Assembly (NCBI GenBank): GCA_045576855.1
Contig: JAZNHG010000030.1
Coordinates: 1 to 34,792 of the forward strand
Source of the DNA: Colimorpha sp045576855
GTDB taxonomy: Bacteria; Bacteroidota; Bacteroidia; Bacteroidales; P3
Reading direction: 5' to 3'
Length of the DNA: 34,792 nt
Of this stretch, positions 9,324-16,000 are shown piece after piece (the stretch's first letter is position 1; each line of letters starts with the position of its first letter). A program made the position numbers and the translations under genes. The notes under the pieces are model-generated. The model made no database searches. It saw nothing but the letters and a program-made list of their open reading frames with translations, and was not told where the DNA came from.

Positions 9324-9350
9324 ACGGGACCGGCCAATCGCCGGCCCCGT
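9324..9350 (-). other. Intercistronic hairpin between atpE and atpF
   Basis: An 11-bp stem (arms 9324-9334 and 9340-9350) with a 5-nt loop. On the minus-strand transcript it is fully paired, with one G-U pair. Only three T follow, so it is at most a weak terminator. Placed between c and b, it could trim or stabilise the upstream message and raise c-subunit yield, which the c-ring stoichiometry demands. The role is inference. Confidence 0.55.
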
Positions 9351-9390
9351 AAAGGTGTGTGAGTGTGCAGACTGCAACTATCCGGCGGAA

Positions 9391-9648
9391 CTACTTGAGG
9401 ACCACCAGCAGGCAGCACACGACTGCGAAGAAGGCAACGCCTTCCACCAGAGCAGCGGCGATAATCATCGTGGAGCGGATATCGCCACCGGCCTCGGGCT
9501 GGCGGGCCATGCCCTCCATAGCGCCCTGACCGATCTTACCGATGCCCAATCCGGCACCTATGGTGGCCAGACCGGCGCCGATAGCGGCACCCAGATAACC
9601 CGTGGCCATGTTGGCCACCGCCTGCAATGCAATCAATAGTGTTGTCAT
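9391..9648 (-). CDS. atpE: F1F0 ATP synthase subunit c
   Basis: The 85-residue c subunit forms the membrane rotor ring. It shows two transmembrane helices joined by the conserved polar loop (GMARQPEAGGDIRS, residues about 46-59). Helix 1 carries the glycine-rich GAAIGAGLATIGAGLGIG packing motif. Helix 2 carries the ion-binding carboxylate in IAAALVEGVAFFAVV. The residue after that Glu is Gly, not the Ser/Thr expected at an Na+ site, so proton coupling is likelier. It is the first gene of this block, with its own predicted promoter. No atpB lies upstream. Confidence 0.97.
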   Translation of the reverse strand: MTTLLIALQAVANMATGYLGAAIGAGLATIGAGLGIGKIGQGAMEGMARQPEAGGDIRSTMIIAAALVEGVAFFAVVCCLLVVLK

Positions 9649-9688
9649 AATGTTGTTTTATATATAGTTAAACGTTATTTTACTCTCT

Positions 9689-9718
9689 GCTTTCCCACAG
9701 GCGTCGGCTGTGGAAAGC
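9689..9718 (-). promoter_or_regulatory. Stem-loop at the 5' end of the atp transcript
   Basis: Inverted repeat with arms 9689-9700 and 9708-9718 (GCTTTCC/ACAG type, one bulged base, 7-nt loop). The predicted start of transcription, about 7 nt past the promoter box at 9724-9731, falls on the outer edge of the stem. A hairpin at the very 5' end is a common way to protect mRNA. The structure is visible; the role is inferred. Confidence 0.5.
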
Positions 9719-9723
9719 GGGTG

Positions 9724-9731
9724 CAAAGATA
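9724..9731 (-). promoter_or_regulatory. Predicted -7 box (TATCTTTG) for atpE operon
   Basis: On the minus strand this reads TATCTTTG, a match to the Bacteroidetes primary-sigma -7 consensus TAnnTTTG. No clear TTG is found 19-21 nt upstream, so the -33 part is weak. It lies about 75 nt before the atpE start. Confidence 0.55.
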
Positions 9732-9838
9732 TACATTTTTTTTGAATTAAATGTTAAAAGGCTAAACTTTTTTTATCGAAAACGACGAAAAAGGGTTCGA
9801 AATGGCATGCAGCACCCGCGCTCCCGAAATGTTAAAAT

Positions 9839-9893
9839 GGTAGGATGGTGGTAGGATGGTGGTAGGATGATGGTAGGATGGTGGTAGGATGAT
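9839..9893. repeat. Tandem array, five 11-bp units (GGTAGGATGGT)
   Basis: Five contiguous 11-bp units, GGTAGGATGGT or GGTAGGATGAT. Unit length, copy number and the GGTA(A/G)G core match the arrays at 19213-19267 and 29089-29143. There is no palindrome or conserved 54-nt block here. It occupies the 359-bp gap between atpE and the adhesin gene. That gap also holds the atpE promoter, its 5' stem-loop and the adhesin terminator; I see no gene in it. Confidence 0.85.
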
Positions 9894-9921
9894 ACCCTAG
9901 CAGCGGCATGGCGGTGGACAG

Positions 9922-9956
9922 AAAAAAGCGAGGGGGGCGCCGGATGGCGTCCCCCT
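9922..9956 (-). terminator. Intrinsic terminator of the giant adhesin gene
   Basis: An 11-bp stem (arms 9931-9941 and 9946-9956) has one A-C mismatch and a 4-nt loop. On the minus strand, four nucleotides later, six T follow. It sits about 50 nt past the adhesin stop codon. The GC-rich stem with a T run supports an intrinsic terminator that separates the adhesin from the atp promoter. Confidence 0.8.
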
Positions 9957-10007
9957 TCGGGTTTGAAAGTTGCCGCTGCGGGGATTGACCCGCACCGGGG
10001 CAGTGCG

Positions 10008-13000
10008 CTACTTGACCACAAGCTTGCGGATGACCACCGAGCGCTCGCCCGCGATGCGGACGAAGTAGGCGCCCTTGGCCATTGTGCTGACGTCGATGGT
10101 CAGGCTACCGCTGGCCTGCGTGCTGTAGACCTGGCGGCCGTTGAGGTCGATGACGGTCACGGTGGCCGTGCCCTCGATGCCGCTGATGGTCACCGCATGG
10201 CTGGCGGGGTTCGGGTAGAGGCTGATGTTGGCATTGGCGTTCACATCGTCGATGCCCACCTGGGCGGTGGTGAAGCGGGTCACCGGGCTCCAGTCGCTGT
10301 TGACGCCGTCGGCGCAGATGCTACGCACATAGACGTCGTAGGGCGTCTGCGGGGCCAGGCCGCTGATGGTGTAGCTGGTGCCCTGGACGGTGTCCACATA
10401 GCCCTCGCCCTGGTTGATACCCTGCGTGCCATAGTTGATGACGTAGGCGGCCGCCGAGCCCTGCCAGCTGATAGTGGCGCCGGTGGCGGTGACATTGCCG
10501 GCCGCAACGCCGGTGGGTGCCTCGCAGCCGAGGGTGGTGAGGGCGACAGTGTCGCTCCAGTCGCTGTAGAAGTCGTCGACGCACAGGGCGCGGACGCTGA
10601 CCTCATAGGTAACGCCGCTGAGGAGGGTGTCGAAGGTGACGGCAGGCGTGCCACTCACCTGGACGAGAGCCGTATGGAGGGGCGAGGCGCTATAGGCGCG
10701 CACCTCCCAGAGGGTCTCCTCGTTGCCGGGCGTCCAGGTGACCTGGGCACCGGTGTAGGTGGGGTTGGACACCACCAGCGTGTCGGGCACGAAGCAGGGC
10801 ATGTCGGGCGTGGCGAAGCTTCCACCGGTCCAGCTGCTGTAGGCATCGGCCTCGCACTGCTGGCGCACAGCATAGTAGTAGGTCGTGTTGAACTCGAGGT
10901 CCGTGAGGTCGAAGGTGCCGCTCTGGCTGTAGAGCGTGTCGGCGAGGGCGCCCATCTGGGTGCCGTAGGCGAGGGTGTAGCCCTGGGTGGAGTTGGAGTT
11001 GCTCTGGGCCACAATGGTGGCACTGTTGTAGGCAGTGTCGGTCACCTCGACCGAAGGCGGGTAGCAGGAGAAGGTGGTCCAGACGGCCACATCGTCGATA
11101 CACACCGAATAGAAGGAGGCAGTATAGTTCCAACGGAAGGCCAGCGGATAGTTGCCGGCGGGCACATTGGCGAAGCTTACGGTGTCGTAGATGCCGTGTC
11201 CGCTCTGGATGCCGTTGCCGGAGTGCACCGTGAGGCTGCTGGCCTGGATGGTGTGCACGGCGACAAAATCGGTCTCATAATTGTCGCCCGTCAGGTAGCC
11301 CACCTGGAGGAAACCGTTGGTGCTGCTTTCGGTGCACATCCAGAAGGCAAGGGTGAGCGTGTTGGTGGGCTCGGCAATGTCGGCCAGGCGCACATAGGTG
11401 TCGTTGCCCCAACCGGTGTTCAGGCCAGAGGTCATGGTGATGGCCTGACGACCGCTGATGCAGTAGCTGTATGTACCGCTGTCGGTGACGTGAGGCAGCT
11501 TGCCGGTGGGACCGGTAGTGTAGCTCTCCCAGCAGTTGGGCAGTTCGCCGTCCTCAGTACTATTGTAGGCCACGGGGGTGTAGCTCTCGAAGTCCTCGCG
11601 CAGGGTGTCCATGACGCTTATGGGGGCGCACATGGTTTTCACCGTGACGGGGGTGCTCCAATAGCTGCGGAGGGTGTCGGAACAGAGCTTGCGCACCCAG
11701 ATGTTGTAGGTGGTGCTGGGCAGCATGTTGACGATGGTGTGGCTGGTGGCATGCAGGACCGTGTCGAAGAGGTCGGTGCCGGTGGTGCCGGCGGGACGAT
11801 AGTCGACCAGATAGGTACCGGCAGTGTCACCCGCCCAATGGATGTCGACGGAGTAGAACGAGGCGGTGTCGGCCGTCAGCCCGAAGGGGCGTTCGCAGGC
11901 AGGCACGGCAACCTGGATGTCGTCGACCACGGGAGGCATCATGTTGTATGTGTGCTGCGAGGTGGTGCTCTGGAAGAAGTCGAAGACCAAGCGTTTGACG
12001 CCGCTCATGTTGTCGAAGTGCACCACGTAGTAGTCACCCACGGTGTCCATGCGGGCATGGACGGTGGTGATGTTGCCCCAGGGCGAGTAGAGGCCGGTGC
12101 TGGCAATATCGGTCACGGGGACCGAGGGGTCGGCAACGAGGACGCTTACACCGTCGTAGTTGCCCTCATTGCATCCGCCGCCACGATAGTAGAAGGAAAG
12201 GTCGTAGCTTCTGGGCGTGGGGCCGAAGTCGATGTCGCGATAGGCAAAGCTGTTGACGATGGAGCCGGGAGCCCAGGAGTGGGTGGTGCCGCCGTCGGTG
12301 CTCTGGTACATCACATTGTTGGTGCTGTTGTCATCCACGACACCGCGATACCAGAGGGCGTTGCCGTTGCTGACGGTGACCCAGTTGTTCCACTCGGCGG
12401 CATCCTCGAAGTCGTAGGCGTAGGGAGCCACAGCGGGCACCTGACTGGTGGTGAAGGCGCGGGGGAAGAGGCTCCAGTCGGCCTGCTGCCCGTCGTAGCA
12501 GACGGGGGCCACGCGATAGGTGTAGAGCGTGTTGGCCGTGAGGCCGGTCAGCGTGTAGGGGTTGCTGTTCACCGTGAGTATGGTGGGCGTGGCGGCGCCG
12601 ACGGCGCTGTACTCAATGACCCACTGCGTGCTGCCGATGGTGTCGGTCCACGCCAGGGAGGCCGTGGTGGCCGTTACCTCTTCGACCGTCAGGTCGTAGG
12701 CGCGCGGACAGGGGCTCAGCTGGCGGATGGAGATGTCGTCCAGGTAGATGTAGGTGGCACTGCTGCCCGAACGGACGCCGCGCAGGGCCACATAGCTGCC
12801 GCTGCCGGTGTAGTTGGCGAAGCTCACGATATGCTCTTCCGAGGTGGTGGTGAGGTCGACAGTGTCGACAACGGTGAAGGTGGCGGTAGAGGTCGGGTCA
12901 GACACTACGCCGACTATAACCGAGGACGCATTGGTGCTGCGCTTGCCCCAGAAGCTCACCTCCACTGTGTTCATCGGGAAGTTGATGGTGTCGATTTCGG

Positions 13001-16000
13001 GGAAGACCATCATCGCGTCGGTGGGATAGCCACTGGTGGTACTGAAATAGTAGTAGAGCGTCTTAGTGCCGGTGTGGGTGTTGGTCGACGAGGAGTAGAT
13101 GTAGGGGTAGTATGTGTAGGTGCCCGAGCCGTTGTTGACGCGAGTCCAGCAGGTGGGCAGGACGGCATTGGTACCGGCGGCGTAGTCTTCGGGGTCGAAG
13201 AACATGGGCAGCGAACGCGGAGCACACAGCGTGGCGAACTGCTTCACGAACGACCACTCGCTCTGGTCGGTGGCCGAGCAGTTGGCGCGGACATACACGT
13301 CGTAGTCTATTCCGCCCTCGAGACCCGTGATGACGGCACTGTCGGCCGTGGCCGTTACCGTGACGCCTGAACCGTGGCTGGCGCCGCGCTCGACACACTC
13401 AACCACGAAGGTGGTGCCGGCAGCATAGTTGGCCGAATTCCATCTGACGGTGGCGCTAGTGGCGGTGATGTTGCTCACCGTGACATTGCCGACACGCGGG
13501 CAGGTGGGGATATAGTCGACCATGATGTCGTCAACGTAGGCATAGCTGTAGCACGTGGTAGCGGTGCCGTAGAGTGACGGAGCCTCATCATAGATGGCTA
13601 TGTGTCTACCATTGCCGCTATAATTGTTGAAATAGAACTCGTAGCCGTGGACCGAGAGAGCGGCATCGTTCCGGAGGTCGATGGTATCCATCGGCTCAAA
13701 GGTGGCGATATCTTCGGGGTTGGTCATCACACCCACCACCAGACGCGTAGTGTAGGAGTCGGTCGTACTGGAATAGCGGCGCACATTCATGCTCAGCGAC
13801 AGATGCTTCACACTGTCCTGCATGACGGGCAGCGCCACATAGCTGTAGGTTGCGGAGGTCGAGGAACGGTAGGCATAGAAATAGAGACTGCGGCTACCGT
13901 TGACGGCATTGGTCGAGTAAGGATAAGGATAGGCCGTGGTGCTGTTCGTTCCCTTGTTCCAGCAGGCACCCAGCGCAACCGTCGAACCCGAGCCGTAGCT
14001 CTCGAAGTCCTCGGTGAAGGGCAAAGCCTGAGGTGCGCAAGGCGTGGTGAAGGAGAAGGGAATAGTCCAGAGGGACTGGTTGGCGGCGCCACAGATGTTG
14101 CGCACATAGAAGTAGTAGGATGTGCTGGCCGTGAGACCGGTGAGGGTGATGCTGTTGGCGGCAGTGGTCTGGTTAATCATGCCGGCAAAGCTGGCCAGCG
14201 AATCGGGCTCGACCAGAGTGGTGCTGAGCAACACTTCATACTGGCTACCCACATTCTCCCAAGTGAAGGTGACCGCAGTGTCGATGATGTCGACAAGCGT
14301 CACCTCGGAAGGACGCATGCAGGTCGGAATCTCGGTGCAGATATTGAAGATGATGTTCGGACGGTTGAGTGTACGGGTACAGGTGTTATTGACCGTGGTA
14401 GCAGAAGAGCGGTAGCCATAGCAGCTTCTGTACACACCGCTCTGGGCGGTATAGTAGAAGTTCTGCGAAGCCGTAGGCGTGGTGTCGTGGACGAGCATAA
14501 CCATCAGGTTGCGGCTGCCGCTGTACGGGAAGACGGTGTCCAGCGGTATCTCTATCCAGCTGTTGGCAGTAGTGGCGATATCGCCACTGTAGACCAACGA
14601 CATGTCACTGCGCAGCAATGCAGCGGTATCGGTGGCAGGCGTCGACGAGAACTCGCTCATGTCGGTCTCGACCATATAGACCTTGGCCTGGCGTATCATA
14701 CCCGAAGCGGTGCCGGTCTGCAGCGAAATGCTATTGATAGTATTGTTGGCCAGCACGCCTAGCTCCGCCATCTCCTCGGCAGTGTAGATGGTGCGCGAGT
14801 AGCCAGTGGGATAGGTACTGTAGGCGGCGAATGCGTAGTAATAGCCGTTAGAGGTTCCATCGCCGATGGTGTCGGAGATATTTATCCTGTTGGGGCCACA
14901 ATCTATATGGGTGCGGAAAGGCAACACCTCGGACCAGAGGCTGGAGTCGTTGCCGCACAGCGCACGGACGCGTACATAATAATTAGTATAGGACAGCAGG
15001 TTGCTGAGAGTACAGCTGGTGCCGGAGACGACGGTGCTGGTCGTGGTGGCGCCGGTGAATCCCTCGTTCTGCGAGAGCTGCACCTCGAAGCTGGAGGCCG
15101 AAGCGGTCCACGACAGCTGGGCCTCGTAGGCGCCCAGACTGTCGACAGTCACGCTGAGCGGCCAACGGCAGCTGGGAAGCATGGCAATCTCCACATCGTC
15201 GAGATACACATGGTTGTAATGCGAACTGACATTAAGATAGGGGGCGCGGAAGGCGATGCAGCGACCGTCGCCGGTGTAGTTCTCCAGGGAAATGAGGTAG
15301 TGCTGCACCGTGCTTGCAGGTTCGGCCGTAAGGTCAATCTCGCGTAGCAGCTCGAAGGTGCTGGTGTCGCGCGGATTGCTCATCACGCCTACCTGCATGA
15401 TGGAATGATAGGTGGAGGTAGTGGTGGAGTAGCGCTTCAGGTCGAACGAGAGCATCAGGTCGTTCAGGCTGCTGGAGAATATCGGTGTTGCGGCATAAGA
15501 GGAGATGGCGGACGTGGAATAGAAGTAGAGTCCAAGGCTGCCGTTGCATGCCGCTGTGGTGCTGGGATAGGGATAGGCCGTGGTGGTGCCGAAGGCTTGC
15601 TTGTTCCAGCAGGGGTCGATGGGATTGGCCGAGCCGGAAGCATAACGCTCAAAGTCCTCGACATAGGGCAGCGTATCCACCGGGACGCAGAAGGTGCGCT
15701 CGCTCGCCATGCGGGCATCCGAGACCTCGCTGCCGCAGTTGGCGCTGACGTAGAAGTCGTACTCCGTGTCGCTGCTGAGGCCCGTCACAATATAGACAGT
15801 GTCGGTAAGATTCTCGACGATGCCATTTTCGCTGCCGGGGACAAAGCCATGAGGGCCATATTCCAGCACCCAGCCCGACGGCGACGGAGTGCGGCTGTCG
15901 GGATGCCAGGCGAGGGCTATCGAGTCGTGGCTGATGGCGGTAGTCGTCAGCGACTCGGGGCGGAAGCAGGTGGGTATGGTGCGGAGATTGACGTCGTCTA

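Noticed and set aside
9391..9648. Na+-coupled c subunit
   Set aside because: The ion-site Glu is followed by Gly and lacks the Ser/Thr of the Na+-binding signature, so proton coupling is likelier.
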